Positions 25,017-32,904 of a DNA stretch of 64,000 bases are shown piece after piece. The notes under the pieces were generated by a model. That model was not told where the DNA came from, searched no databases, and was given only the letters and a program-made list of their open reading frames with translations. Made by a program: the position numbers and the translations under genes. Location: contig NZ_JACDNS010000007.1 of assembly GCF_017656495.1 (NCBI RefSeq), positions 53,997-117,996 of the forward strand, in the 5' to 3' direction. Position 1 is the first letter of the stretch. Every line of letters begins with the position of its first letter. Source of the DNA: Thermococcus sp. (lineage in GTDB: Archaea > Methanobacteriota_B > Thermococci > Thermococcales > Thermococcaceae).

Positions 25017-25044
25017 TACTCTGCCTCCTAATGAAAGTTAAAGT

Positions 25045-25102
25045 AGCGTCAGCTAATACCGACGTCATCACCGTTCAGACTGGGCAAGGCCCATCATCCG
25101 CT
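25045..25102 (-). ncRNA. C/D box sRNA with its own promoter
   Basis: On the minus strand the order is C ATGATGG (25097-25091), 12-nt guide GCCTTGCCCAGT (25090-25079), D' CTGA (25078-25075), 3-nt spacer, C' GTGATGA (25071-25065), 12-nt guide CGTCGGTATTAG (25064-25053), D CTGA (25052-25049). Only the last base of box C departs from consensus. Spacing is exactly that of archaeal methylation guides. A BRE-TATA box at 25117-25138 would start transcription at about 25102, right at the 5' end. Targets were not identified. Confidence 0.92.
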
Positions 25103-25116
25103 GAATAAAGTATCTA

Positions 25117-25138
25117 AAACTAAACTTAAAACCTTTGG
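25117..25138 (-). promoter_or_regulatory. Promoter of the C/D box sRNA
   Basis: Minus-strand sequence CCAAAGG (BRE) followed by TTTTAAGTT (TATA, centre near 25128). The expected start about 26 nt downstream coincides with the first base of the sRNA, a strong internal check on both calls. The Cas4-like gene may be read through from the same promoter. Confidence 0.65.
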
Positions 25139-25178
25139 GGTTGATAAGAGGGCAAAAGAACAAGTAAAAATAAAGAAG

Positions 25179-25532
25179 TCAGGCTTTACTCCTCCTTAAA
25201 ACGGTAGAATCTCTCTTTATAGAATAGCTTAATCCATAAGCGGGCCAAAGTCCTGGAGGCATTGAATAGTGGTGCAGGTTTCTTAAAATTTTTTCTGCAT
25301 CCTCTCTACTCTTTGCAATAATCCTGAGTCTATCCTTTGTTAAAATAACGTCACCACGGGGCAATTTTAGGATAATTTTGTCATTCTCAACTTCAGGCTT
25401 TGCCCTCATTAAAAGAGCCTTCAAATCCTCATAGGCATCCTCTGTGATTTTTTGTTCAAGAATTCCATTTTTTTTCTTCTTTGATTTAAATATCTTCATA
25501 AGCCAAAAACTACTCGAGCCTTCGTCATCCAT
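25179..25532 (-). CDS. Hypothetical protein
   Basis: A 117-residue unknown protein with a basic N terminus (FKSKKKKNG) and a compact alpha/beta middle (ITEDAYEDLKALLMRA, DKIILKLPRGDVILTKDRLRIIAKS, EDAEKILRNLHHYSMPPG). Two starts are possible: the ATG at 25532, with GGAGGTAG 11 nt upstream, or an inner ATG at 25499 giving MKIFKSKKKK. It is divergent from taw2. No family recognised. Confidence 0.6.
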   Translation of the reverse strand: MDDEGSSSFWLMKIFKSKKKKNGILEQKITEDAYEDLKALLMRAKPEVENDKIILKLPRGDVILTKDRLRIIAKSREDAEKILRNLHHYSMPPGLWPAYGLSYSIKRDSTVLRRSKA

Positions 25533-25683
25533 TGTTTAACTCTACCTCCGATGTGTTCTCATTACTCTTATAGGCTTCTCTCTTTTTAAGCTTTTTCAAT
25601 CGCTTTTTGCCGAAACGACAAGTTACTACGAATGATTTATGATACCAAAGAGTTTTAAACATCTCATAAGGAGCTTACATTTG

Positions 25684-26529
25684 ATGAAGAAGAGAAAGAC
25701 CCAGCTCATAAAACCTCGAATAAGAGAAATACTAAGCAAAAAGCTTCCTGAAGGGTTAGTTGGTATTCTCCCCAAGCATTGGGTCCAAATTGGGGATGTT
25801 TTGATTTTACCGCTGAGAGAAGAGCTTTTACCGTACAAATACGAAATAGCCAAAGTTTATGCTGAAGTTCTGGGGGTAAAGACTGTCCTAAGGAAGGGTT
25901 GGATTTTAGGTGAATTCAGAGAGCCTCATTATGAGGTTATTTACGGTGAAGACACGGTAACGGTTCACAAGGAGAACGGTATTCTCTACAAGCTTGATGT
26001 GGCAAGGATAATGTTCTCTCCAGCAAACGTTAAGGAAAGGGTTAGAATGGCAAGCATAGCAAAACCTAATGAACTTGTTGTAGATATGTTTGCTGGAATT
26101 GGGCACCTTTCACTCCCAATAGCAAAGCACTGCAAAGCCAAGGTCATTGCAATTGAGAAAAATCCATACACGTTCAAATTCTTGGTGGAGAACATTGAGC
26201 TCAATAAAGTTCAAGATAGAATGACTGCTTACAACATCGATAATAGAGAGTTTCCTGGAGAGAACATTGCAGACAGAATTCTTATGGGCTATGTGATTAA
26301 AACTCACGAATTCATTCCAAAGGCTCTGGAGATTGCGAAAGATGAGGCAGTAATCCACTATCACAACACTGTTCCAGAGAAACTCATGCCCAAAGAACCC
26401 TTTGAAACTTTCCAAAGAATAGCGAAGGAGCACGGCTATGAGGCTGAGCTTTTGGAAAGCAGGATAATTAAGCGCTATGCCCCTGGAGTTTGGCATGTTG
26501 TTTTAGATGTGAGGGTGTATAAGAAGTAA
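25684..26529 (+). CDS. taw2: tRNA-Phe wyosine transferase Taw2
   Basis: A 281-residue class I SAM-fold enzyme closely resembling Pyrococcus Taw2 (TYW2), which moves the aminocarboxypropyl group of SAM onto the wyosine precursor at position 37 of tRNA-Phe. Diagnostic pieces are MFSPANVKERVRMA, DMFAGIGHLSLPIAKHC, ILMGYVIKTHEFIPKALEIA and IHYHNTVPEKLMP. The ILMGY motif replaces the NLP of Trm5 methyltransferases, which separates Taw2 from Trm5. The frame opens at ATG 25639, but known family members begin at the position of ATG 25684, which is used here. Confidence 0.88.
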   Translation: MKKRKTQLIKPRIREILSKKLPEGLVGILPKHWVQIGDVLILPLREELLPYKYEIAKVYAEVLGVKTVLRKGWILGEFREPHYEVIYGEDTVTVHKENGILYKLDVARIMFSPANVKERVRMASIAKPNELVVDMFAGIGHLSLPIAKHCKAKVIAIEKNPYTFKFLVENIELNKVQDRMTAYNIDNREFPGENIADRILMGYVIKTHEFIPKALEIAKDEAVIHYHNTVPEKLMPKEPFETFQRIAKEHGYEAELLESRIIKRYAPGVWHVVLDVRVYKK

Positions 26530-26541
26530 GGACACATGATT

Positions 26542-26561
26542 ATTATAACCGGTGTTATAAT
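26542..26561. terminator. Inverted repeat between convergent genes
   Basis: ATTATAAC-CGGT-GTTATAAT is a perfect 8-bp stem with a 4-nt loop, centred in the 41-nt gap between the ends of taw2 and the M23-like gene. A T-run (TTATTTTTTA) follows at 26571 on the plus strand. It most likely ends both transcripts; a protein-binding role is possible. Confidence 0.5.
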
Positions 26562-26570
26562 GACAGCATG

Positions 26571-27383
26571 TTATTTTTTAAGAAACCTAATCTCTACAAC
26601 ATCCCCAACCTTAAACTCGCCCCCAATCAGCTTTATCTTTTCTTGGTTGCAGTAAATCCCTATGCCTTTAACTTTCTGTCCATTTGCGAATATCTGAAAA
26701 TCTTCATTAAAAATTCCAACTCCATTGGGAAGCTCTTGGCTCACTAAAAACTTTGTTCCAAAAATCTCAACTTCTTTTAATTTGCCAAAAATCGCTCCGT
26801 AGTGGTAGTGAGGCAAGCCGCCTTCAATTGGTGTGCCATCAAAAGGTAAGGGCGTTAGATTTTTCTCTCCTCTCCTCAGAGGCCTCAGCCAGTAGTAGTG
26901 TTTAGTTTTCTCAACAACCTCAAACTCGTTTCCTTTAATTGTGGGCACGAGTTTTAGAATTTTTGGATATATCAGAAAGCCTCCTCTCGCTCTGTATCTG
27001 TCTCTGCAATCTCTCAGCTCAAAGTGAGCATGCTTGTCACTCCATGGTCTAAAAAAGCCTGAAACAACTAATTCGCCAATTTCATCTCCAAGATAAACTT
27101 TTTTCCCAACTTTAATGTTGGGTTTGACATGAAGAACTTTTAAGCAGAACTCCTCAACTTGAAAAATCATGAGGTAATCCTCCCTAATAGGAACGTATTG
27201 TGGAGTTCTAACTTTCCTAATTTCCAGAACTTTTCCCTCTTCAAACGGAAAAAGAGCTTTCCCCGAAAAATAAACGTCAATTGCTGTTCCAAATTTATGG
27301 GCTGGATAAGGGCTGTTGAAAAAACTAAACCATGCATCTTTTGGAATCTCAAAATTCAGTCCATTAATCTTTGCTATCCTCAT
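26571..27383 (-). CDS. M23/LytM-fold protein in the FOR operon
   Basis: A 270-residue protein. Residues about 30-140 resemble an M23/LytM or lipoyl-like beta fold: HKFGTAIDVYF with His and Asp, then HVKPNIKVGKKVYLGDEIGE, and KHAHFELRD with the HxH pair. These are the positions of the zinc ligands of M23 peptidases, though spacing in the first motif is longer than HxxxD. No signal peptide is present, and archaea lack murein, so a peptidase on cell wall is unlikely. It is the last gene of the FOR cluster and overlaps the 56-residue gene by 20 nt. A 27416 start is possible but lacks a binding site. Confidence 0.7.
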   Translation of the reverse strand: MRIAKINGLNFEIPKDAWFSFFNSPYPAHKFGTAIDVYFSGKALFPFEEGKVLEIRKVRTPQYVPIREDYLMIFQVEEFCLKVLHVKPNIKVGKKVYLGDEIGELVVSGFFRPWSDKHAHFELRDCRDRYRARGGFLIYPKILKLVPTIKGNEFEVVEKTKHYYWLRPLRRGEKNLTPLPFDGTPIEGGLPHYHYGAIFGKLKEVEIFGTKFLVSQELPNGVGIFNEDFQIFANGQKVKGIGIYCNQEKIKLIGGEFKVGDVVEIRFLKK

Positions 27384-27534
27384 CTCTATTGCCCCATAGT
27401 GGTTCCCAATCATCACAAATAGCGTTCATATGGGTTGTTTTCATGTGCTTTCGGCATATTCCCTGTGTCAGGAAGTAAGAATCAATTGGGCCAAACCACC
27501 GACAATTTTTGCAAGCTTTTAATTTCTCATCCAT
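27364..27534 (-). CDS. Cys/His-rich 56-residue protein
   Basis: A small gene between the MoaD-like and M23-like genes. It encodes MDEKLKACKNCRWFGPID then GICRKHM and NAICDDWEP: four cysteines (CxxC, C, C) plus His residues that could hold zinc or an Fe-S cluster. The ATG at 27534 is one base after the MoaD-like stop, whose end GGTGGGTAA serves as the binding site. Its tail overlaps the next gene. Function unknown; the operon suggests a link to tungsten enzyme maturation. Confidence 0.72.
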   Translation of the reverse strand: MDEKLKACKNCRWFGPIDSYFLTQGICRKHMKTTHMNAICDDWEPLWGNRDEDSKD

Positions 27535-27535
27535 T

Positions 27536-27766
27536 TTACCCACCGCTCAATACTGGCATTACCTTTATTTCATCGCTGTCGTGAACTATTGTATCACCTC
27601 TTGCAACTTTTCCATTTACAAAAATTATTTTGTCGTGAAGCTTGTCGTATCCTTTGATAACTTCTCTTAGAATCTCATCAACTGTTTTTGGCTCCTCAAT
27701 TTTTATATTGACTTCCTTTGCACCAGCCAAATGTGCCATAGCTCCCATAAGCCTAATTTTTACCAT
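27536..27766 (-). CDS. MoaD/ThiS-family sulfur carrier
   Basis: A 76-residue beta-grasp protein ending in the diagnostic Gly-Gly (VMPVLSGG), the residue that is adenylated and thiocarboxylated. MoaD-type proteins deliver sulfur to the pterin dithiolene; here the pterin would hold tungsten for the adjacent aldehyde oxidoreductase. GGTGATAGGT precedes the ATG at 27766; an upstream start at 27778 is weaker. It lies 54 nt after the FOR gene, in one operon. A ubiquitin-like SAMP role is an alternative for archaeal members. Confidence 0.88.
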   Translation of the reverse strand: MVKIRLMGAMAHLAGAKEVNIKIEEPKTVDEILREVIKGYDKLHDKIIFVNGKVARGDTIVHDSDEIKVMPVLSGG

Positions 27767-27820
27767 ACCTATCACCAAAATAGGAGTTGTAAAGAAAATT
27801 TAAAAGAGTTTAGAAAAGGT

Positions 27821-29680
27821 TCACTCAAGTGTTGTGACCTTTTCAAGCTCTGGAATGACAAAGTCCAAGCCAAGCTCTTTGAGTGTCTCTTTCTTTGGAA
27901 TTCCTCTCTCGTCCCAACCGCGCATCTTGTAGTATTCGCTGAGCAGAGCGTCATACTTATCCACATCGAGGTGTTGTCCTTTGTATGGTCCGCTCTTAAG
28001 TCCTTCAATGAACCATCTCTTTGGTGGATAGTCCATTTTCCTGTCCCACTTGCCGCCGAATTCTCTAACCCAGTAAGCTCTGATGAGCGCATAGACCCTA
28101 TCTGCTGCCTTGTAGAGGTCGTCCCATGTGTACTTAACTCCAGTAATTGCTTCAAGAAGCTTTGGATAGTAGTTTATGTCTAAGCCAAGCTCAATCCATG
28201 GAAGCCTACATGCGGTGAGCATCTCGAAGAGTCCACCTCTGAGTCTCTGGAGCTCAATAACCTTTGCAGCTTTCTCAGGTGTGTATGTAATCTTATACTC
28301 AACCTTCTTTGCTTGTTCCCCTTCAATTGGTGCTGTACCGATTTCCCAAGCAATGACCCATGCTTCCTTGTGGTGGGCACCGATTGAGGATGTTGCAAAT
28401 GCAAGTGCCATCGCTGGGTAGATGAAACAGTTGTAACCGCTGACCTCTAATCCCTTGACATGCATTGCAAAACTATCATCGCCGAGCTTTTGGGCCATTC
28501 TCATTACTCCCTCAGCAGCAAAGTTTCCAAGCTCACCTCTTCTGAAAGCAATGTCCTCAACAAGTTGCCTTGCACCTTTGAAGTCTCCAAACTCTACTCC
28601 ATCTTTGATTAAACCCTTCTCTGTTGCTTCCATTACGAATGCAATTGAACCACCAAGTGAGATTGTATCGAGACCATACATGTCGGCAAGTCTGTTGAGC
28701 ACTGAAACTTTGTTAAGCTGTCCAATTCCGAGGTTTGAACCAAGAAGTGCAACATTCTCGTAGTCAAGCTCGCTTTCTTGTCCTTCTGCATCAAGAACAA
28801 CGTTTCCACATGGCATGTTACAGTATGGACATCCTCTTTGTTTAACTTTCATGCCCTCAAGTGTATAACCATCTATGCTTCTTGCAAATTCGAAGCTGCC
28901 ATCTGCGAAGTTGTATGTTGGTAATGCTGAGTTCTCGTTTGTCCACTCAACTGCAGCCATCGTCCCCTGCCTGTGCCAGAAGTCATAAGTTGGCTTGCTC
29001 AGTATTTCGTCATAAGCCTGCTTTGAAAGCTCTCTAAGTTTTTCTTTATCTGCAACAGGTATTTCCTTTGTACCTTTAATGACGATAGCTTTGAGCTTCT
29101 TTGAACCCATTACAGCACCGATACCTGGCCTTCCACCGGCTCTACCTTCCTGTGACATAATAACTGCATATCTCACGAGGTTTTCTCCACCTGGACCAAT
29201 GCTCAAGATACCCACATTCTTTCCGTGTATCTTCTTGAGCTCTTTTTCGGTCTCGAATGTGTCAAGGCCCCAAAGTCCCTCAGCACTGAGAATGCTAACG
29301 TTATCATCTTCAACATATAGGTAAACTGGCTTCTTTGCCTTACCTTCAACAACAATAGCATCATAACCTGCTTTTCTCAGATGAACAGTTGCCATGGTTC
29401 CTAAGTTACCATCACCGTAACCACCTGTGAGCGGGCTCTTTGCAGCAACTACAAGCTTTCCACCACTTGGAGTTGGGAGGCCGTTAAAAGGTCCAGCAGC
29501 TATGACAAGTTTGTTCTCTGGACCTAAGGGATCAACACCCTTGACTTCATCCCAGAGAATCTTTACAGCTAGACCTCTACCTCCAATGAACTGCTGGGCA
29601 ATTTCAGGAGAATACTCTTGTACCCAAATTTTGTTGTTAGTTAAATCGACTCTTAAAATTCTTCCCCACCAACCTTTCAT
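27821..29680 (-). CDS. for: Formaldehyde:ferredoxin oxidoreductase (W)
   Basis: A 619-residue tungstopterin enzyme of the AOR family that oxidises short aldehydes with ferredoxin as acceptor. It begins [16 protein letters not shown], like Pyrococcus FOR, rather than the AOR start. The 4Fe-4S ligands are CPYCNMPC and a late Cys in LTACRLPW; pterin-contact segments such as [10 protein letters not shown] and the [16 protein letters not shown] loop are intact. The GTG at 29689 lies inside the GGTGGT binding site, so the ATG at 29680 is used. Downstream MoaD-like, Cys-rich and M23-like genes form one operon. Confidence 0.95.
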   Translation of the reverse strand: MKGWWGRILRVDLTNNKIWVQEYSPEIAQQFIGGRGLAVKILWDEVKGVDPLGPENKLVIAAGPFNGLPTPSGGKLVVAAKSPLTGGYGDGNLGTMATVHLRKAGYDAIVVEGKAKKPVYLYVEDDNVSILSAEGLWGLDTFETEKELKKIHGKNVGILSIGPGGENLVRYAVIMSQEGRAGGRPGIGAVMGSKKLKAIVIKGTKEIPVADKEKLRELSKQAYDEILSKPTYDFWHRQGTMAAVEWTNENSALPTYNFADGSFEFARSIDGYTLEGMKVKQRGCPYCNMPCGNVVLDAEGQESELDYENVALLGSNLGIGQLNKVSVLNRLADMYGLDTISLGGSIAFVMEATEKGLIKDGVEFGDFKGARQLVEDIAFRRGELGNFAAEGVMRMAQKLGDDSFAMHVKGLEVSGYNCFIYPAMALAFATSSIGAHHKEAWVIAWEIGTAPIEGEQAKKVEYKITYTPEKAAKVIELQRLRGGLFEMLTACRLPWIELGLDINYYPKLLEAITGVKYTWDDLYKAADRVYALIRAYWVREFGGKWDRKMDYPPKRWFIEGLKSGPYKGQHLDVDKYDALLSEYYKMRGWDERGIPKKETLKELGLDFVIPELEKVTTLE

Positions 29681-29896
29681 AGAAACCACCGTATTTCATA
29701 AAGATAAAATTCTATAAAAGCTTTGAGTTCACAAAAATCTTTAACTGTTCTGTTTTGAGAAAATGCAAGCGTTTAACAAACTTTTCTCAAATAAGTTTTT
29801 CTGTTTATCAAAGTTTTTCGAAGCTTTTGCATAATAGAAGGTACAGAACGAATAGTTTGCGTTCATTGATGTTTTATTCCGAAACATAAAGTGGAG

Positions 29897-29918
29897 AAAA
29901 GTACCTCGAAGTACTTTT
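29897..29918. terminator. Hairpin followed by T-run
   Basis: AAAAGTAC-CTCGAA-GTACTTTT forms a perfect 8-bp stem with a 6-nt loop, followed on the plus strand by TTCTTTT. It looks like a factor-independent terminator, yet no gene precedes it on that strand. It may terminate an unannotated small RNA or be a protein site between the divergent promoters. Confidence 0.45.
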
Positions 29919-29926
29919 TCTTTTAA

Positions 29927-29977
29927 CCGAAAACTTTATAAAGTTTAGCTACATATGTAATAATAAAATTACATATG
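29927..29977 (+). promoter_or_regulatory. Promoter with 10-bp palindromic operator
   Basis: CCGAAAA (BRE, 29927-29933) and CTTTATAAAG (TATA, 29934-29943) are followed by a perfect inverted repeat: CATATGTAAT (29952-29961), AATAAA, ATTACATATG (29968-29977). The repeat covers the expected start site near 29960, which is the usual position for an archaeal repressor operator. GGGGTGATT then precedes the ATG at 29993. The ArsR-type regulator at 34019 is a candidate binder, without direct evidence. Confidence 0.68.
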
Positions 29978-29992
29978 CAGGGGTGATTCAAC

Positions 29993-30460
29993 ATGAGAAA
30001 GAAATTGTTGGGAATTGGGTTGTTGGCCTTGGTTGTTGGTTTAGTGTTTGGAGCAGTTGCAGCATACCATGGAGTACCTGAAAATACAACACAAACACCA
30101 GATAGTTGCATCTGCGGAAATCATGCTCAAGCAAGATGCATGCATGGTCCAAAATGGGAGCACGAAAGAGGAACTCCACAGTTCATGGGGCATGGAGTTA
30201 AGGGACAACATCACGAGGAGGTAGAGATTAGCGAAGAACAAGTGCAAGAATACTTAAGCAACATTACTATTGAGAAGTTCGTGACTCCAAGAGGAATCAC
30301 AGTACAAAAGCTAGTACTTGATGGACAGTATATCGGAAAGATAGTAGGCGACTATGACATTAGCTCACTCGAAGTATACAAAGCATACGAGACCCAGAAT
30401 GGAATAAAAGTCTTCCTGAGCTATGATGGGAACATTGTGGGATTCTTCCTCATGAGGTGA
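29993..30460 (+). CDS. Exported His/Cys-rich protein
   Basis: A 155-residue protein with a signal peptide (KKLLGIGLLALVVGLVFGAVAA, shown only here as positions 3-24 in two parts: hydrophobic core LLALVVGLVFG). The mature N terminus is rich in metal-binding residues: CICGNHAQARCMHG and MGHGVKGQHHEE. The C-terminal half (about 75-155) is a compact beta-rich domain (ITVQKLVLDGQYIGKIVGD, GIKVFLSYDGNIVGFF). A role in metal binding outside the cell is plausible. It has a strong promoter with a palindromic operator, so it is likely regulated. Confidence 0.75.
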   Translation: MRKKLLGIGLLALVVGLVFGAVAAYHGVPENTTQTPDSCICGNHAQARCMHGPKWEHERGTPQFMGHGVKGQHHEEVEISEEQVQEYLSNITIEKFVTPRGITVQKLVLDGQYIGKIVGDYDISSLEVYKAYETQNGIKVFLSYDGNIVGFFLMR

Positions 30461-30629
30461 CCTTTTTCTTTTTTATCCCAATATTCTGGAGGTAGAGGGA
30501 CTATGAGGATGCTGGAAAAATTAAAATTTTACTCTCATCATTAATTGTTGAGAAAGAAGATAATTCAATTCCAATGCCTGTAATAGCTCAAAAAGAAGAA
30601 TGTTCTAAAAAGGATTGTGGGTGATGGAA
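30461..30629 (+). other. Terminator and possible gene remnant
   Basis: CTTTTTCTTTTTTATCC at 30462-30478 is a good T-rich terminator. A binding site GGAGGTAGAGGG then precedes ATG 30503, but that frame stops after 13 codons; the next frame stays open to a TGA at 30622-30624 and would encode KIKILLSSLIVEKED and KKDCG-like text. A short gene broken by a frameshift is possible. Otherwise this is spacer. Confidence 0.35.
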
Positions 30630-31240
30630 ATGAAAGCATCGGCATTAGTAAGAGGAATTGTTGATTTAATCTTAACTATAGTGTTTGTACTAGTTGCAGT
30701 CTCAGGAATAGCTCTATATTTAGCACCATCAGGAAAAGTTGCAGAATTGCTTGGATGGACTTTCTTAGGAGTAACAAGAGCCACATGGGAAGCAGTTCAT
30801 ACGTACTTAGGATTCATCATGATAGGTCTAGTGGCAATTCACTTAATACTTGGATTTAACAGCATGATTGTTATGCTTAAGTCAGCGTTCAAAAAGAGTA
30901 GGGTTAAGACAATAGCAGGGCTGCTGTAATAGCTTTGATTTTAATTGGCGGATACTTTGCCTTTGTGAAGATAACAGCAGAGGAGGAAACTTCAACCGAA
31001 GAAGCCACAAGTGAGGAAATAGAAATAACTGGGAGTGTTCTCAAAGAAATGACTGTTCAACAGATAGCTGAGGCCTATAATGTTCCGGTAGATAAACTAA
31101 TTTCAATCCTCGAAACAGATTATGGGATTAAAGCAGAGCCAAATGAACTCCTTTCGGATGTTGCAGAGAAGAATGGGCTAGCGAATAGTGAGTTCAAAGA
31201 TATCTTAGCCGAGGCAATACAAAAAGCTAAAGGTGGTTAA
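30630..31240 (+). pseudogene. DUF4405-like membrane protein, frameshifted
   Basis: Two consecutive frames make one protein. The first (to TAA 30924-30926) holds two membrane segments (VDLILTIVFVLVAVSGIAL; THTYLG-like HTYLGFIMIGLVAIHLIL) typical of DUF4405 cytochrome b-like membrane proteins. It breaks at GCAGGGCTGCTG. In the next frame the text continues as AAVIALILIGGYFAFVKI, a third membrane segment, then an acidic linker (EEETSTEEATSEE) and a soluble domain ending IQKAKGG. One extra G in the GGG run at 30918-30920 would restore a product of about 203 residues. Sequencing error and true decay cannot be told apart. Confidence 0.72.
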
Positions 31241-31241
31241 A

Positions 31242-31463
31242 ATGCCTGGTCCTTATTTCCCAACATTTTCTGCAGAGATGACAAGAGTTGATTATTTCAT
31301 AATTGGGTTCTGGATAGTTTTATTGATAATAGTTGCATTTTCAATGTATTCTCTTAAGAAGTCACTAGATGGAATATTAGAGGAGATGAAGGGAATAAAT
31401 GCAGTAGCTCAAGAGTTAAAAGAACAAAGTAGGGATGTTAAGGATATACTCAAGGAGGTATAA
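31242..31463 (+). CDS. Small TM plus coiled-coil protein
   Basis: A 73-residue protein: one membrane segment (FIIGFWIVLLIIVAFSMY, residues about 18-35) then a charged coiled coil (LKKSLDGILEEMKGINAVA). AGGTGGTTAAA precedes the ATG at 31242, so it is coupled to the frameshifted gene before it. The same architecture recurs in the 66-residue protein at 34325, suggesting paralogues or parallel partners. Function unknown. Confidence 0.72.
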   Translation: MPGPYFPTFSAEMTRVDYFIIGFWIVLLIIVAFSMYSLKKSLDGILEEMKGINAVAQELKEQSRDVKDILKEV

Positions 31464-31675
31464 TAGGGAAGTATAAGAGCCCTTAGAAATATAGAGGCTA
31501 TTTAGTTGTTAAATTATGAAATTTTAGCTTTAATCTTTGAATTTTATCTAAAAACTATTCCTTGTCCAGCTTAAACAAAGATAAACGATTACAAACGTTA
31601 TTTAACCTTCAAACTCCAAATTTGACATATCCGAGCTTTAAATTAAACAAACAAAAACAATATTTGACGATTTCG

Positions 31676-31693
31676 TGAAAAAAGCTTAAATAT
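31676..31693 (+). promoter_or_regulatory. Promoter of the cell-wall-binding protein gene
   Basis: GTGAAAAAAGC (BRE) and TTAAATATG (TATA) lie about 40 nt before the ATG at 31730; GAGGTGATGG at 31717-31726 is the binding site. The rest of the 266-nt gap upstream (31464-31675) is AT-rich and shows no gene. Confidence 0.6.
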
Positions 31694-31729
31694 GTCTTAT
31701 TCGTTAGAAAATAGTAGAGGTGATGGAAT

Positions 31730-32902
31730 ATGATATGGAAAAAGGTGTTGTCAATAATATTTGGTTTAATGATGCTGGCAATTCCAGTAACGTTCAAACC
31801 AGTCAGTGCTGCGGATGTTACAATAGTGATTCTAGTGAGCAACAACGAGGCAGACTGTGCACTGGCAAGCTATATCGCAAACTTAACAGTTAACGTGGTA
31901 GTCGTTAAGACACCATGGGGAGTTTATGATCCAAATGTGACTGCAGAAATAATCAGCTATGCTCCTAATGAGGTCATTATTATTGGTGGCCCAGTTGCAG
32001 TTCCAGAGGAATATGTTGAGGACTTGCAGAATCTAGGCATTACTGTTGAGAGATGGTGGGGAGAAAATAGATATGAAACAGACTTGGCAGTAATCAAGAA
32101 TGCTACAGTAAAGTTCCAGCTCCAGTTACAAAACAAGGTTATCCTTGTGGCTGGTACAGACCTAGCAGGAATTGAAAAAGCATTACAGCTTGCAATTCAA
32201 GAAAGAGCAATGATAGTCTTAGTGAACCAGACTACAAACATTATAAGAGTTATGGAGAGGCTAAGGGTTAGGACTGGAAACTTCACAATGGTTGGAACTC
32301 CAGTTATGAACCAGACAATGCTCAGGATACAGGAGCAGCTTAAAGAACATCTCAAAGAGTGTAACTGCACAAAGGTTCAAGTTAATATGACTGCTGAAAG
32401 AGCACTTGAGGCAATACAGATAGCTGAAGAGAAAATAAATACTGCAAAGGAATTAGCTGAGAATGCAACAAACCCGGCTATTGAAAACCTCCTTGCAATT
32501 GCAGAGAAGCAGCTTGAAGATGCAAAAGATGCATATAACACTGGAAAATATGGCTTAGCATACGGCCTTGCAATAGCTGCAAAGTCAAAAGCAGAAGTCG
32601 TTATTAAGCTAGCTGGAGAGGATATTAGAAAGATGATAATGAAAAATACAAAAATGAGACTAAAAAGAGAAATCGTGAGAATTGAAGCACAGATCAGAGC
32701 CATGGAGAGACTAGGTGTTAACGTGACAGTAGCATTACAGATAATGGAGCAGATAAAAGCAGCAATAAGAAATGGAGACTACGACACTGCTCAAGAACTC
32801 ATGATAAAATTGAGAGAGCAACTCAGAACATGCTATATGGGTGGCAAGGACATAATCAAAGAGAAATCTCACATGCCTGTTGGAGGTAGAGGAAAACCTT
32901 AA
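31730..32902 (+). CDS. Exported cell-wall-binding-repeat-2 protein
   Basis: A 390-residue secreted protein. A signal peptide covers about residues 1-27 (ending PVSAAD). Residues 28-190 match the cell wall-binding repeat 2 fold: VTIVILVSNNEADCALASYI, EVIIIGGPVAVPEEYVED, WWGENRYETDLAVIKN and KVILVAGTDLAGIEKAL. Several N-glycosylation sequons (NLT, NVT, NMT, NQT) suit an S-layer-associated protein. Residues 215-370 form a helical domain (RALEAIQIAEEKINTAKELA, LGVNVTVALQIMEQIKAAI). Likely attached to the envelope; ligand unknown. Confidence 0.82.
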   Translation: MIWKKVLSIIFGLMMLAIPVTFKPVSAADVTIVILVSNNEADCALASYIANLTVNVVVVKTPWGVYDPNVTAEIISYAPNEVIIIGGPVAVPEEYVEDLQNLGITVERWWGENRYETDLAVIKNATVKFQLQLQNKVILVAGTDLAGIEKALQLAIQERAMIVLVNQTTNIIRVMERLRVRTGNFTMVGTPVMNQTMLRIQEQLKEHLKECNCTKVQVNMTAERALEAIQIAEEKINTAKELAENATNPAIENLLAIAEKQLEDAKDAYNTGKYGLAYGLAIAAKSKAEVVIKLAGEDIRKMIMKNTKMRLKREIVRIEAQIRAMERLGVNVTVALQIMEQIKAAIRNGDYDTAQELMIKLREQLRTCYMGGKDIIKEKSHMPVGGRGKP

Positions 32903-32904
32903 AT

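Larger units (their letters stand above)
29681..29992. other. Divergent promoter region, for / exported protein
   Basis: This 312-bp gap has no long frame. Near 29713-29721 a minus-strand CTTTTATAG box can drive for. A perfect hairpin lies at 29897-29918, and a BRE-TATA with a 10-bp inverted repeat at 29927-29977 serves the right-hand gene. The stretch 29760-29890 is AT-rich with a TTTTGCATAATAG box and no assigned content; an untranslated RNA ending at the hairpin is conceivable. Confidence 0.5.

Noticed and set aside
24390..25102. CRISPR locus beside the Cas4-like gene
   Set aside because: No repeated spacer-repeat units and no cas1, cas2 or interference genes; the nearby regular element is a C/D box sRNA.
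27772..28421. Long open frames on the plus strand opposite the FOR gene
   Set aside because: No ribosome binding sites or family resemblance; they mirror codon bias of the real gene on the other strand.
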